Positions 13,150 through 26,319 of a stretch of DNA of 64,000 nucleotides are shown here, piece by piece. The position numbers were made by a program, and so were the translations under genes. The notes below the pieces were generated by a model. That model saw only the letters and a program-made list of their open reading frames with translations, was not told where the DNA came from and did not search any database. Numbering within the stretch: the first letter of the stretch is position 1; the number at the start of each line of letters is the position of its first letter. This stretch comes from Patiria pectinifera. Taxonomy: Eukaryota > Echinodermata > Asteroidea > Valvatida > Asterinidae. Location of the stretch: the NCBI GenBank assembly GCA_029964075.1, contig CM057133.1, forward strand, positions 11,742,699-11,806,698. The letters run 5' to 3'.

Positions 13150-13440
13150 AAAAGTGGAGGATCTGCACAGGAATTCGAGCTTGCATTTCTGAGAAATTTA
13201 TGATGCCCTAAAAATGCTCTCTTTTTTAAATGGAGTGGGATATATCATTTTTTTTTAAATGGTGACGGACCTCATTAGGACTGCTTTCATCTTTTATGTC
13301 AACAAAAGTCACTGGTTAACCCCAAATGAAACTTGATGAAGTAAGCTTTAGTTTGATGTGTGTCTCGAACACCTTGGAGAGTTGTCTTTTTTCCCAGATC
13401 TTTTCTAAGTGATGGCATCTGTCATTGGGGTCTATAGCAA
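13150..13440 (+). repeat. TIR element, GCAGACCAGYAAAT family, right-half fragment
   Basis: It matches positions about 5640-5935 of copy 1, including GATGTGTGTCTCGAACACC and CATTGGGGTCTAT, but lacks the recognisable termini. Confidence 0.55.
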
Positions 13441-13672
13441 TACTGGACTGCACCGTGGCTCCGTATAAAAGTACACCCTCTACGGTTGCAAAGGGAGAAT
13501 TGGGAAAGCACCATCTATTGCTCGTGCACGAAGTGAATAAATACGGTAGTTAATTGTATCTTAATTGTATGCAAGTGAGAGAAACACTGGAATATGTCTT
13601 AAAAGTTCATGCAAAGAAGTTATCCCAGATTTTTAATTAAAATAAGATCAATTCGTTTCATGACTCGTTAAT

Positions 13673-16600
13673 TTAGTCTTCTTCCTGATCCTCAGTGGAC
13701 ACTGGCTCATACATGACTTTGTGAAGGCGTTTGGTCCGTTTACGCATCACGGCAACCAGTGCGCCGAGTACCAGCACACAGCCAACCAATAGGCAGACAG
13801 TTGTCAGAAGGACTGGCAGCTGAACAGACGCCATCTTAGATGTGGCTTCTGAAAAAAACATAAACAATTCTTATAATGTAGAATTTAAATAAAGTTTGCC
13901 AGTGTCAGCTAACCAAATCCAACCTAAACAAAAAAAACCAATAACTTTTATGTTCATCTTTAACACAAAAAATAATAATAAATAAATAAATTTGGGGAAA
14001 ATAGAAACATTTGGAAAATTCCTTGGATTGATGATAGAAACTTCAAGCAAAGAAAATGTTGCTCCATTCGGAAAAAATCTCAAGACACGTCTGCTAAATC
14101 TGCCTAAGACCGATACAAGTCAACTCTACCTATTGCATCTGCCGCATGATCCCATCCTACACACTAACACCCTACCCCTTCGAAGCTATAGGGCGATATT
14201 TAATAGTTATATGACCCCACTCTACCCAACCACATCTATTAAAAACCATACCCTTCCCCCATCCCAACACACAACACCCAACCCCACTCCACCCTACCCC
14301 CCATCTATCCTATCCAACCCCACCAAAAAAAACCACCATGTTTTACCCTGCAACAACCCACCCACTTCCCCCAACCCCATCCAATCCCTACCCCACCACA
14401 CCGCGCCCTTCTTCACCCCACCCAACCAACCCACTTAAGTCAGGTTCCTTTCCCTACCTTTCCCATCGTCCTGCTCCACTAATATGGGTCCCTGTGTGAT
14501 GGCATAAGACCGGGAACCAGACGCAGATCTTGCGTGGCGTCTGCGCAGACTGAGTGACGAGCCAGAGGTACCATTTCGACACCCAATAGCACACCGAGAG
14601 CCTGCATCGCTGGAGTTGCACAGGAGCATGTCACAATGAACGTACACCTTTAGAAAGGGGAAATGTTCTCAAATCGAGTCAAAAATCACACACCCCTTTC
14701 CTACACTCCTTTGTCACACTTTGCAAAAACAATAGAGAATAGAACTTAGAAGACCTGTGGCCAATTTACTAGCAAGTTTACAAGTAGGAATGGATCTTGG
14801 CAAGGTTTTAGGAATGAGAATTTAATGGACAACTGCCAAGCAACAAACTGGGAACTGGTATAAGAACGTACATAGAAATTGCTGTGTTTTATACGAAGTT
14901 TAGTCGGCCAGTGCAATGAAATACCCAACCACCCCTCTTTTGATTCTCAAAAGTAAAACAGATGAACAAAACATAAAGGGTTGTTGATCAAGTGCCCCCG
15001 TTGCTAGGCAACAAAGCGCCCTCTGTTGTTAATGCACAGAGATCTATAGCTCAAGGAAATACTGTACCTACCACCGGCTTGGGTAGGGAACCGACAAATG
15101 CAAAGGCATCAATATCAAAACGTTTGATGTCTGGGTCGAGCGATGGATGGAATGCCACAGTGTTGTCTCTGATGCACCTGCAGTGAATTATGAAAAAAAC
15201 TCTATTTTGTCATCGTTGTGGTTCTCGTATTTGGATATAATTTTGGAAGCCGTTTGGTAAAAAAAGATCATGTTGACCTCCCTTTCTACTTGGAAGAGAA
15301 TTAGGATACAACCAGGTATTGCAAGGTGAATCATAGAAGCCACATGCACACGGGCATACATTTGCTCACATCCTAGGATAGTCAACGGAAACACTTCGCA
15401 TCACGACACTGAAAACAGGACTCGATATAAGGCTACATAATAATACTGTAACAATGATGAAAACGTAAGATTTGGAGTTACAATTTTGGAGTATTTTTTG
15501 TTTCAGTAATTTATCAAGACTCGGGACAAAACAAAACCTATTTATATCCATATATAGCTTATTTACAGAATAACATGTAGCTTAATTGGCTGAACCTTAA
15601 CATTCTCGTGAGGGAACTTTGATTGGTTCAAGCACGGAGTCCATCAACTCACCCATCTTGGATGAAAGTATAGCCATGGAAATCGTCAGGGTTGGTGGTC
15701 GGAGTGGCACGACACGTCTGAACAAACAGCTGCAGTCCTGGCTCACTCCAGGTCCGGGCCTCGAAGTACAGCTTGTTACCCATCCCGACGTGGACGGGGT
15801 AGTCAACGGACTGGTAGGGCCTGGCATAGTTGTTGCTATGGTAAAGGCGTAGGGAGAAGTTGAAGGTGCCATAGCCGTCTTCGCGGAATGTGATCTTGGA
15901 GATATCGGGACGGAAACTGAAGATGGAAAGAGGACAACAGATTCAATACTGTCACAGGATTCTGAATATCTCAGTCTAGGATTAAACCACAGTAATATCC
16001 CCCCCCCCGAATCTCAATATCTCATATATCGGATTTGGTCTTAGTTCGGCATTCCATACACTGGATTGGAGTCACAATAGCTAGGTCTCGGGTACACTCT
16101 GCCTAGTTCCCTCCACTAACCCACCCAGGTTAAACGATCCCGAGCTTCCAAGACAATTATGTGCTGTATGGACTGGAATACCTCAGTATCTATGTCTCGG
16201 TTTATTACCCACCTTAGTTCAGCGATCCCCTCCGAGTCCATGATGCACTGGACTGGAATCTTGACGTCTTGGTCTCGGGTTATAACACTGCCTGGCACAG
16301 GAACTGCCTCATCGTGGATGATGTTGGAAAACATCACATTGTTCTCTCGAACCTACCAAAACAAAACAAAAATTGCAGAAAAAAACATGAAAATTGAACA
16401 TGGGAAGGCGTTTTAAAAGCACAATCACACCACATTCATAAAATCATATGCACGAACCGGGGAGTGCACATATAAAGTCCTACACCCTGGAGCGCTTGTA
16501 AATAACGTCACTTGATCTAAACATTTTAAAAAGACGTTTCCCTTAGGGTTACATGTTGCGGAAAGGATCAAAGCAAATGCTGCGTGTGCACACTTTCCAA

Positions 16601-19600
16601 GCAATTTTAGTTGCAACTATACTGGTTTGGTAACTATATTTAAATCAGATAAGATTTGAAGGTATGCATGTTGAAGGTGGCAATAAGATAAAGATCTCTT
16701 TTGTGAGTTTCGGACAGTATGCTCTTATCTGCCAGTTGTCAGGAGACAAGGAATTCCAACGGTAAATGGAGGTTATGGTAAGACTGGAAGCAATGAAGTC
16801 ACCTTTTTTCTCAAAGGGCTTTTCAAATTGGTATAAATATTTTACCAAATCAAGACATACGGACATACCTCTATCAGTTGTAAACCAGATTAACTTTTGT
16901 TTATATAACATGGCTAACTCTACCTCCATGAGAGTCCCGCATCGGTCGTATGTTGTTGCGATCTTGACGTGGGTGGCGTTATGATGACTACCGACGCACG
17001 CCGAGTCCAGGAAATGCAAATGAGATGCCAGGGCTTCACCAATCATGGATCGGGGAATGAAAACTGTCATGCCAGAATCGGAGCAGTCCATTGAGGGAGA
17101 TGGGGGTGGTTGGGTCATCATCCCGGGTGGGCGAACAGTCATTGAAGTGGACTCTGTCGTGCGGCGTTGTGTGGAAAGTTGGCTGGTGAGAACCTCACCC
17201 AAGAGTGCCGTCGAATGGGTATACTGGGGAGTAGTCCCTTCACTCGCCGCTGAAATGGCTGCCATGAGCGACTGGGCAGCTGTCCAACCTAAGGACCAGC
17301 AACAGACTAAATATCAGGCAATTGTTTAGATTTTGGCCAATCCGCTCTTTTTCCTTTTTTTAAATGAGCGGAACATAGCGACGAGTCAGGCTGTTTTAAA
17401 TTTTGGTGCAGTTGTAATTCCTTTTCTCTCCAACTCTGGTAAGGGGTTTTGAATCTTTCCAAAGTGGAAAAGCAGATCTTGTTTGCATCTCTACTTTATT
17501 CTCAAATTGTTTTTTAACATACCTCTGACTGTCAGATATACACACCGTACTTCACTCGTGTACCTGAAAACAAATGTTGAATTTACATTAGCTGCGACAT
17601 ACAAATGCTTGCTTTTAAAGTCTGTTATTTGACTTTGGAAAATGTGAACTTAACATGAAAGTATTGTTAAGTCGAGCCTGTCCAGCTAAGCAAACACAAC
17701 GTTTACTTGTTAACAAATATGTTCTCTTTTTTTACACATATATACAGCGTCACAAGTGTTTCCGATTTTAATTCACCCTATCCCAATCAGATTCATTCCA
17801 AAATCAATTGTGAAGCTTTTTTGACCAGAGGAACACGCTTGGGGCGCTAGTTTGGTTAGGATAAAGTCGGGTAAATACAAAACGAAAGTGTTCTCAAACC
17901 AAATTCACCATATTGTGCGACGGTGTCCGAATAACGTGGCCATAACTTGCGCACCTATGGAAGCCTAGCGAGCGGCTCAGTGCAGCCACTTCCCATAGAC
18001 TTGTGTGTTATTTCCGGCCGTTGCCGAGTGCATGATGGAGGATTCAGGAAGTTTACTACCAAAAAAATCCCAGGAGTTTTTGAAAATGAAGTAAATTCTT
18101 AACTTACCCGTCCGAGTCTAACGCATTGAAGCAGAAGACATGAAGTCCAGTTTGGTTATTGGAGGGTGTCCAAGAAGCCGTGATGAAATGTTCATTCATT
18201 GTGCTGGGCACCAGTGAAATGGCCGATGTTGTCATGCCAACGGGCGAGGTCGTTTCGATCTCGATTATTCTGCAAAAGGGAACGGATACCAAGACTTTAG
18301 TCTTGGGGATCTTTTTTGTTTGTTATAGTTTTCCATTTTTTTATGCTTACTTAAAACTTAAATGTTTTCATTCATTCCCTTAAAGCGGGCAGGATTTGGT
18401 GTAACATTAAATGACATTGCGGCATTCTATTGGTTGAGAAATGTTCCTGAAGTTCATATGTACGAACGACCTCATTCACCCCGCTAAGTACATCACCACA
18501 TGTGACCGGTAAAATCACATTATCGTTCTCAACGACTTCTGAATATTTTGTGTCACCGTTGTAAGTCATCACAAGTAAACCGTAAGCCAATCATAAGTCG
18601 TCCAGCCTAAAGTCAAATTGACTTATTGTCACGGAATTTTGATCAACCTATGATTGACTTATGATTGAATCTTGAATATAGCTATTTGACTTGTGATTGT
18701 CTGCTGATTAATTTGCATTTGAATTGTGTCTGACGTGTTATGCGTCTTGACTTTCAATTGGCTTGTGATTGATTGAAGATAAACTTGTGATTGACTTGTG
18801 ATTTAACTTGGAAATGACAACTGTGATTTACTCGTCATTGAAATGTGATACAGATATTTCAAACATTGTAACTGACATGTGATTGACTTGTTGCTGACTA
18901 AAGATTGGCTGGCATTGATTTGTGATTGATATTGTGATTGACTTATGACTGGCTTAAGATTGGCTGGCATTGACTTGTGATTGATATTGTGATTGACTTG
19001 TGACTGGCTTAAGATTGGCTGGCATTGACTTGTGATTGATATTGTGATTGACTTGAGATTATAGACATATCTAGGCACGGTAATCGCTGTACACACACGA
19101 GGCCCCCTTCAATGGCGAAAGCATTGTGCAACTATTGTGGAAAGGTACTGCACCGTTTAATCACAAATTTTAAATCATTCACCAGAGCGGACTGATATTA
19201 ATTTGTAATTAAATCTATGTCATTGCTTGCATTTCTCTTCGCAAGTTCCAAAAATTGAGATTTTACCTCGCTTTCAATTGAATATGGCCGACTCGTAAAT
19301 AAAAACCAATTGGACTACACTCACTGAGCATTGGAAGCCCTCGCTCGGATCTGCGTACTGAACACCTGCCCAGGCACAAGCCCGAAGCGGGCACCCTGAT
19401 CAGGGCTGGGGTTTATCAGCGCCGGTTTGTCATTGCAAGCACCGCTGCTCGAGTAGACGTTGACAAGGAACTGGAGTGGGACTTTGCTCTTGGAAATGAC
19501 GGCGGTTGGCGAGGAGAAGTCTTCGATCACGAGAGCGATAGCATACCATCCTAATGATGACGACACTGCGTTGATGGACACGATACATGTATTCTGGATT

Positions 19601-22600
19601 AGATAGAAATGACAATCATATTCCTTGAAATGATACCCGAAATGGATGAATGAGGGGCTATATCTATTCCATTTCTAAGGTCTGGTTGAAAGGAAATTAA
19701 TCTAATGTCGCGTTCTTCCCGAGAAAAGACGTTAAAACCCGGTTGTTTACTTCTGACGCTGCAAACATTTTGTGGCACACGCATGCGTATTTCCATCCGT
19801 AAATATAAGTCTTTTTCTTGGAAGAGGAGTTTCCCCCCAGCTTATTTGTCCGTATGTCAGCCGATCACTTGCATAGCCAAGGGGGCCCTAGGGGACAGGT
19901 TCCCCCCTTGCTGCTAAGGTAGGCCTATGTTTTTGAGTATGCAACCTAATAACATGCTCGTTCCCCCTGCCCACCCCACCTCAACCCCCGGAAAAAATGG
20001 CTACGCCACCGTCTCAGTGACGATTCAATGTAGATGTGCGGTCACGACACGTCCGCGTGTCTGTGTACGCATAATGTACAAGTAAACAAAGTACATACTG
20101 TTTCCCGCACAATGCAACAGTGGAACATGTGCGACTGGAATCACGACTAGCATCCAGACAGCTTGATTCTTTAGTAAACAAGAAAAGTGTGTCTTCCAAC
20201 ACAAATGCCCCTCCACCATAACCGTCCCATAACTTGACACACTGTCACCCTCTTGATATGATAATTTATACGAGCTATCTGGTTCTGTGGGACTATTCAG
20301 TTACATAACCATTGATTTGTTTAGTTAACACTGATCTTGACCTGTGGCAACCCCTCCCTCTGAATTAAAACTGGTTTCACAGGGTAGGTGTTGTGTAATT
20401 AAATATGAAGTGAAAAACAACAAGATCCTACAGAATGAAGTAGAAAGAGATGTACCACTTGAAAGCTACCTGACAAGTTTCATGACAATACACCAAGTCT
20501 AAATTGAGTTATCGTGATGACAAGCGTTTCTTTTGTTTTAGCCATATTGACCTTGACCTTGTACCTGTAGCCCCGAAATTCAATAGGCTTCTTGGAGAAT
20601 CCACTATCAAACTACCTGCCAAGTTTTATGACAATCCATCAAGTCTATCTTGAGTTATCGAGATGAAAGCATTTCTTTTGCTTTAGCCATATTGACCTTG
20701 ACCTTTGACCTGTAACCCCCAAATTCAATAGGCTTCTTGGGGGTTTCTTTTTGGTACAAAGATACCTGCATAATGAATTCGATTAAAAATGGAGCCTTTT
20801 TAAAACGCGTTATTGGCGTTCAAAAGTTAGACACTAGGTGTATTCACCGAATCCAATGTAGCGCCCGGCATCGGAGTCACGCTTCCTCTTTCAGCTTCGA
20901 TGGAGGGCCAACGACATCGCACTACATCTCCATCTGGATCCCCCTCTGAAAACGTGTCAAATAATTACATCTTCTGTTATTCTTTATCTCGGTAAAATGC
21001 ATCTTAGCTAACTTGCATTCACTAAAACTTTATCACAAATTGGCTCCCGATTGTGTTCCTCTATTCAGCCCGTCTCTTACAATCACGGTAAGACCGTCAC
21101 GACCTATGAGAGCACTGTAAACAAAAATATATATATAACGAGAAAACCCCATGCGCGCACATTGTCTTTAATTGTAGCGCATTTGAGGTGTGCTCAGAAT
21201 TTCTTGGGTCTGGGTGCCAAAGTTCCCAAGACTGGATTTGATTCGTCTTGTTGATAACGCCCTCAAAATCTAATAAAGGATAGGTACCAAGACTAATATG
21301 CCTTTTGAACAGACTGTTCGTATGAATTGGGTGTACAAACGGATAATGAAAATTCACTCTTTTGTCAATTATGTAGGTTTAAAGGTAGAGTACAGTAGAT
21401 CATTTGCAGCTATCCAAAAAGTAACCGACAAAATTATTGTTAAAAAACAAGGAGACCTAGGTATGTAAAATTCGTTTTTACCCATCTCCAACTGATTTCT
21501 CGCTATGTTTTCTTGTGGAATGTCAAGATAAAATTCCCAATAGGCATTTTGAGAATAGTTAAACCAAACAGCCAGACTGTGCAAAAAAGGTGAAGTTTGT
21601 ACATGTTACGTTAATTCGCACAAGTATTACGTTATTTCGCAATACTATTGCGTTATTTCGCAATACTATTGCGTTATTTCGCAATACTATTGCGTCGTTT
21701 CATTGCGTTATTTTGCAACACTATTGCGTTTTTTCGCTATACTATTGCGTTATTTCTCAATAAATTTATTGCGTTTTTTTCGCAATACTATTGCGTTATT
21801 TAGCAATACTATTACGTTATTTCCGATAAAAACATTGTTTCTCTTTCAAGACCTGGCACGAACGGGCTTCCGTATATGGGGGGGGGGAGTTAATAACGAA
21901 ATATTACTTGGAATATTGAGCGTTACACTGCATCCTTGCTGTATGCGAGACACTGGCATCCATGATGTAATTGGGGACGAGTTGATGACGCCGTTGTGGG
22001 GGGACAGATCAACGTGAGCCTCAGCGCTGTACGCGTTCGATACCCCATTGTGAAGAGGAATCCAACAGCATGTAGCATATCTGAGTAAAAATGATATTTA
22101 AAAAAAATGATATCCAGAAACACTCTATTTTATTTATAGTTGGATTGACTATTGCAGTATTATTACATGGGCTTTCTATGGTGGCTTTCGCGAATATTGA
22201 CGTCAAAATTGACGACTTGCCTCAAATCGCGAATATTGATGATTCACGACAAAAATGTACATCTCGGTTTCCGGTCGCAAATAGTGACGTCAATATTAGG
22301 ATCATAAATTTCACGTCTCGCTCTCCGGTCGAAAATAAGGGTAACTCTATTGGCAGACCTATTGCTTGCTATCGACCCGGCTGTCCCAAATAATGAATAT
22401 TCAATCAATCAATATCCCACCTGATATCAAATGCAGTAACTCCTGGTTCGATGGTAAACCTCGTGTGTCCCACTCCGCTCTGCCAATTTTCAGCCTGACT
22501 GTAGTCCGTGCATTGATAGTCGACGGTCGATATCTGTTGTTGACTACACTGCTGACACTGTAGGTTCTCTGCCACACCTATCAGGGTACCGTCAGCGATG

Positions 22601-25600
22601 TGGGACTCGTCACATTGCGTTCTAGTGAAACTGACCCACCACTTGATATCAATCTGAGTATCAGAAAGAATCCACTCATCATCATAAAACTTTAAAAAAG
22701 GCGTTCCGCGTACGGTATAATCAAAACTCTGAAACAGATGTGACTGTTGGTTCAATACGGAAGGATTCAGTACCAAATGTCAGAAAGATGCCCATCGATG
22801 AAGGAGTAATGACTGCGGTATTCATGGGCGTCGCCAGGATTTTTTCTAGAGGGGGGCAAAAAAAAAATTTTGCCAAAAAATGCTTGTATTTCTCAACACA
22901 TTCTCGATTTATCAGTTTTAGAGGGGGGCAGGGACATTTTGCCCCCCCCCCAACTCATTAAATTTACACCACTTTGTCTTCGCGCCTCTTTTTCTTTTCT
23001 TTTCTTTTTTCTTTTTTTCCTTTTTTTTTTTTTTTTTTTGCTTTTCCAGGGGGGGGGGGAAGTGCCCCCCCCTTGCCCCCCCCTCGCGACCCCCATGGCG
23101 GTATTATAGTCGATGGGATGGTGCTTATGGTCAAAATCATCTCCCATGAGCAATTTAGAATGTTTGGCCTTTATGTTAGGGATTATTATCTAAACACTTA
23201 AGCCCACGACAACTATATTATAAAGAACCAAAATCAACTTCAATTCCATTTTTGGAGGGGGTCCGAAATGAATACAGACGTAGAACGAAATACCGGGGCT
23301 CTGTTTATTAAAAAAGTTGGAGAAATAATCACAACAGGAGAGTCATATAAATTGCAGTGAAAGCCTTTTTGCAGTCAATGACAACTTTGAATTTGGAATT
23401 ACATGTTGCAACACTATAGGCCTATTGCTTAAAAGAAAAATCTTCTTTTAGGCCAAGAAAAAAAATTAAGTCGGTCTCTGGTCAGCGCGCGCGTCGATTT
23501 TAATCATGCGCGTCAATCTTTTTTTTTCCAAAATGTTCCGCGGTAGCTCCAACAGCGCCCTCTATTGCCGCACCTCCTCAATTTATTTTACCAAAGAGCA
23601 CCAAGGAATGGGAAATTGCACCAAGGCAAATGATCGAGAGCACCAAGGCAAATTATGGAGGACACCAATGTACATGAGGACTCCAAATAGCAAAATAGTA
23701 CCCCACCTTGTCTGTACAATCCAAGCTTGAAGAAAAAAAAAAAAGCCAAAAAAAAAAAAAAAGCCGCGTCCCCGCGTCAATTCCGGAACTTTGGTCTGAC
23801 CAGAGACCGAATATTTGGGGGGGGGGGACACATATTCCATGAGAGGTATAAGGTGCAAAAAACAAATTTGTAAGATATTACGTCTGTTCCTAATTCGTAT
23901 CAATTCGTACGCTGTTAAAAATTTGCCCGTAATTTTACGGTAAAAGCATTGCCAAAAGGGTTGCCAACAAAAAAACCCTAAAATTACGGTCAGTTACGGG
24001 TTTCCTAAAATGACGGTGGCCGCAATTTCAACATGAATTTCCTGTAGGTTTCACGGTTATTTGCCGTAAAGTAATGGAATACAAAGTGGGGCGGCGTCGG
24101 GGCTGGATGCAGGGGTAGGGAGGGGCAGGCGCGGTTCTAGAGAAAATATTTTTTTGGGGGGGGATCCAGAATTTGTTTCAGGGAGGCGTGCTGAAATGTA
24201 GACAGGTTATTTTCTCTGGACATTAAGGCCTCTGAAAATGGGGAGCGCTGATAAAATCCTGGTACCATATTTCAATATAGGGGGTGCTGTTCAAATTCGA
24301 TGATTATTAACACTAGATTACAGAATGGTGTACCGTATTTTGAACAGCCAAACATTATACCAGTATAACTTTTTTGGGGTGTCACAGGAGGGGGGGGGTT
24401 TCGACTTATTTTTTAGGAATTTGTATGGGGAAAAAAATTGACAGAGCTTGGGGGGGTTGACCCCCCCCCCTCTCTGGATCCGTGACTGAGATGTGTATAC
24501 GAATCACAGCTTTACAAAAGGCGGCTGTGAGGGTTTGAATGGGGAGGGGTTCTGAAGGGTTACAGATACAAAAGCATTGTGAATCCCAGCATGCGTCAGG
24601 GCACCAAGTTTTACGGGAAATTCACGTAGCACGTTCTTTCTTGTGACGGTTCGAGGAATAACGGTAATAAACCGTAAAAACTACGGGAAATGGACAGTGT
24701 TTTTACGGGGTTTGTTTACAGTTTAGTCTAAGCAGTACAGTTTAAAAAGGAAATTCCAAATTATACCGTACCCTTCATGCGGAAGGAGCTATAGTTTTGA
24801 TTTATAAAACACGGCAAATTGTAAAAAGCATAGGCTTTAAGTGTCATCGTATTTCACTAAAATTAGAAAACAAAGCTTGAAGCTCTATATTCTTCGAAGA
24901 GGATACAATACATCAACGAATTATTTGAAGGCGATTAAAACTATTTAACAGAGGAGGGGCGAAACTCGAAAATGAGTAAATTGAATGAAACAATACAATT
25001 TTGTATCGGTATCAGTCATCCAAAAAAGCAAATACCAATTTAAGGTACGGTTACTAAAAACAATGTACTGTATATAAACTTTTAATTCGCCGATTTAAGA
25101 CCTAAAATATGGCCCTTCATGAAAAAAAACACTAATGTTCCTCTAACTTTTTGAAAATGTAGTTTTACGTCCAATAAAAACTGACATACACACTGAAATT
25201 TCATCTGAACATTAAGAAACTTTCTGTTTTTGTGAAATTGTATTGCTTTAAAAGTTGAGATTGGGGTCAGATTGCTGGTTTCGTCATTATGCCAGATGTG
25301 TCCCCACTTTACAATCAAAAAAAATTATGATTGGCCCTATGATTGGGAAGAAAACAAGTGCGAGTGCACAATAAGCTATGGCCGTGTTACAAGAAGTCTT
25401 GCATAAAATCTATCAAAATGATCCCTGCCAGAGCTGAAAAAAGTGACGCCGAAAAATGCCACGCCGATGGCACATATGGAACACCATATTTTTGGTCAAT
25501 TTTTCGGGGACAGACAGGCAGACACCACAGACAGAGCGACAGACAGACAGGTCCCTGAGTGCCCAAAATTCTAATCAAAGTCTTTTCATGCGTCCGGTCT

Positions 25601-26319
25601 ACACAATTGGCTAGACTTTGGCGTTATGGGATACTCCGGTACGATAGCACGACCCGGATCTCTTTAAATCACAAGTGACAGTCATTCAGATTGGTATAAA
25701 GAGGACACTTTAGGTTATGGCCCACTGAACCCGTTCAAAAAAGACGACGATATCGGAAAACCTGTTTTGGCATTTAAAGTTCATGCATTCTTTTGGTGTT
25801 GCAGTCCACGAAAATTAATGTTCAAACGTTTTCGCTTATTTCTACTGTTATAGAACCCTTTAAGAACATTCAAATGATACATCATTGAGGTAAGAAATAC
25901 ATCACTGCAGTAACAAATTAAATTGGGACATCCTGGTCTAACTCCAACAACATCATCGTGCAATTGTGTCAATATAATTCTACATATATTGATATAATTC
26001 CATCAAATAAAATACTAATCTGTGCGCGTAACAAAATGGTTAATTATTTTTTCCTAGCGGTATAGTTATAGGCCTCGGCATTTTGTTGAAAATCACATTG
26101 TCTCAGGGAAAATCCATGAAATGGATTTTTGTCAGCAGAGCACAAACACATTAAGAATAATCACCACAATTATTTGATAAATGTCCTTACCTTGTTGGGT
26201 TCATCAGTCGCCCTCCAAGACAGAGCCACGCCCCTGAAGTGGGAAGACTCTACGGTGTCGGTAAGAAACGCCTGCACACCCCACAACAGGAACACCAACG
26301 AACCGAACCCGCGCGCCAT
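13673..26319 (-). CDS. Transmembrane zona pellucida (ZP) domain protein, 806 aa, complete
   Basis: Thirteen coding exons in transcript order: 26191-26319 (ATG), 22421-22728, 21908-22080, 20848-20945, 19325-19593, 18108-18269, 17523-17563, 16924-17288, 16213-16352, 15653-15916, 15072-15177, 14458-14647, 13673-13848 (TAA). All borders are GT/AG, all phases match, and the total of 2421 nt equals 806 codons plus stop. Exon 1 encodes a signal peptide (MARGFGSLVFLLWGVQAFL). Residues about 25-393 form a cysteine-containing extracellular module with fragments TAFDIR, NSSP, DPDGDVVRCRW, GWYAIALVIEDF and PLQFLV, a type I associate with uncharacterised marine invertebrate proteins. A Thr/Pro-rich linker leads to the ZP domain at about 461-708 (DCSDSGM start; C690, C695, C704 and C708 near its end). 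A furin-type site RRRHAR (720-725) follows, then a TM helix (about 760-782), a basic stop-transfer and a short acidic tail. By family knowledge the ZP module polymerises after cleavage at such a site. Secreted or cell-surface matrix role; specific function unknown. Confidence 0.92.
14213..14437. repeat. G-depleted C/A-rich tract in the last ZP intron
   Basis: Over about 225 bp the plus strand has only a handful of G bases and is dominated by CCCAACC/CCACC-like runs. In the ZP pre-mRNA it is therefore G/T-rich with almost no C. It ends about 20 bp before the donor of exon 14458-14647. No gene is seen in it. Confidence 0.7.
18600..19065. repeat. Intronic minisatellite with ACTTGTGATTG core
   Basis: Irregular repeats of GACTTGTGATTGA-like units, becoming regular at about 18890-19060 where a roughly 60-bp unit (TTAAGATTGGCTGGCATTGA plus GATATTGTGATTGACTTG) repeats about three times. 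It lies in the ZP intron between exons 19325-19593 and 18108-18269. Confidence 0.8.
20455..20740. repeat. Two ~135-bp direct repeats with TGACC half-sites
   Basis: About 20461-20597 and 20600-20737 are diverged direct copies, each containing GCCATATTGACCTTGACC and ATTCAATAGGCTTCTTGG. The second copy contains TGACCTTTGACCT, the complement of a perfect DR1 nuclear-receptor element. It lies in the ZP intron between exons 20848-20945 and 19325-19593. Confidence 0.75.
21607..21835. repeat. Palindromic ~21-bp minisatellite (ATTGCGTTATTTCGCAATACT)
   Basis: About ten imperfect units of TATTGCGTTATTTCGCAATA, each internally self-complementary (TTGCG...CGCAA). It lies in the ZP intron between exons 21908-22080 and 20848-20945. 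Confidence 0.8.
22823..23097. repeat. hAT-like MITE, CATGGGCGTC family, complete with 8-bp target duplication
   Basis: The termini are CATGGGCGTCGCC on the left and a complement ending CGCGACCCCCATG on the right. It is flanked by a perfect 8-bp direct repeat GCGGTATT (22815-22822 and 23098-23105). The interior is full of G, C and T homopolymers and has no coding capacity. It lies in ZP intron 1. An 8-bp target duplication is characteristic of the hAT superfamily. Confidence 0.85.
23915..24725. repeat. Nested repeat: CCGTAAAA element hosting a CAGGCGCGG element
   Basis: The outer parts (about 23915-24080 and 24610-24725) are rich in TTTTACGG/CCGTAAAA motifs in opposing orientation and look like the two ends of a DNA element. 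Inside, 24126 onward begins CAGGCGCGGTTCTAGAG, the terminus of the family complete at 50924-51283, with shared internal text such as GGGAGGCGTGCTGAAATGT. The inner right end is not clear. Located in ZP intron 1. Confidence 0.55.

Larger units (their letters stand above)
8213..13672. other. Intergenic region with no supported gene
   Basis: This lies between the known 5' end of the PH/PDZ gene and the 3' end of the ZP gene. It holds the TIR elements at 9145-9559 and 13150-13440, a truncated CATGGGCGTC element at 12509 onward and a SINE-like fragment near 12170-12280. The missing first exon(s) of the PH/PDZ gene should lie here or be hidden within it. One open stretch on the minus strand near 11041-11238 looks somewhat protein-like but has no recognisable domain or matching splice site, so it is not called. 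Confidence 0.5.

Noticed and set aside
13992..14438. 148-codon plus-strand open frame rich in Pro and Thr
   Set aside because: It is produced by the G-depleted C/A-rich tract and lies inside a ZP intron; composition artefact.
18372..18590. Minus-strand open frame between two ZP exons
   Set aside because: The exons on either side (19325-19593 and 18108-18269) join in phase and in continuous protein sense without it.
22091..22393. 100-codon plus-strand open frame
   Set aside because: Lies in the ZP intron between exons 22421-22728 and 21908-22080; contains internal sequence repeats and no domain.
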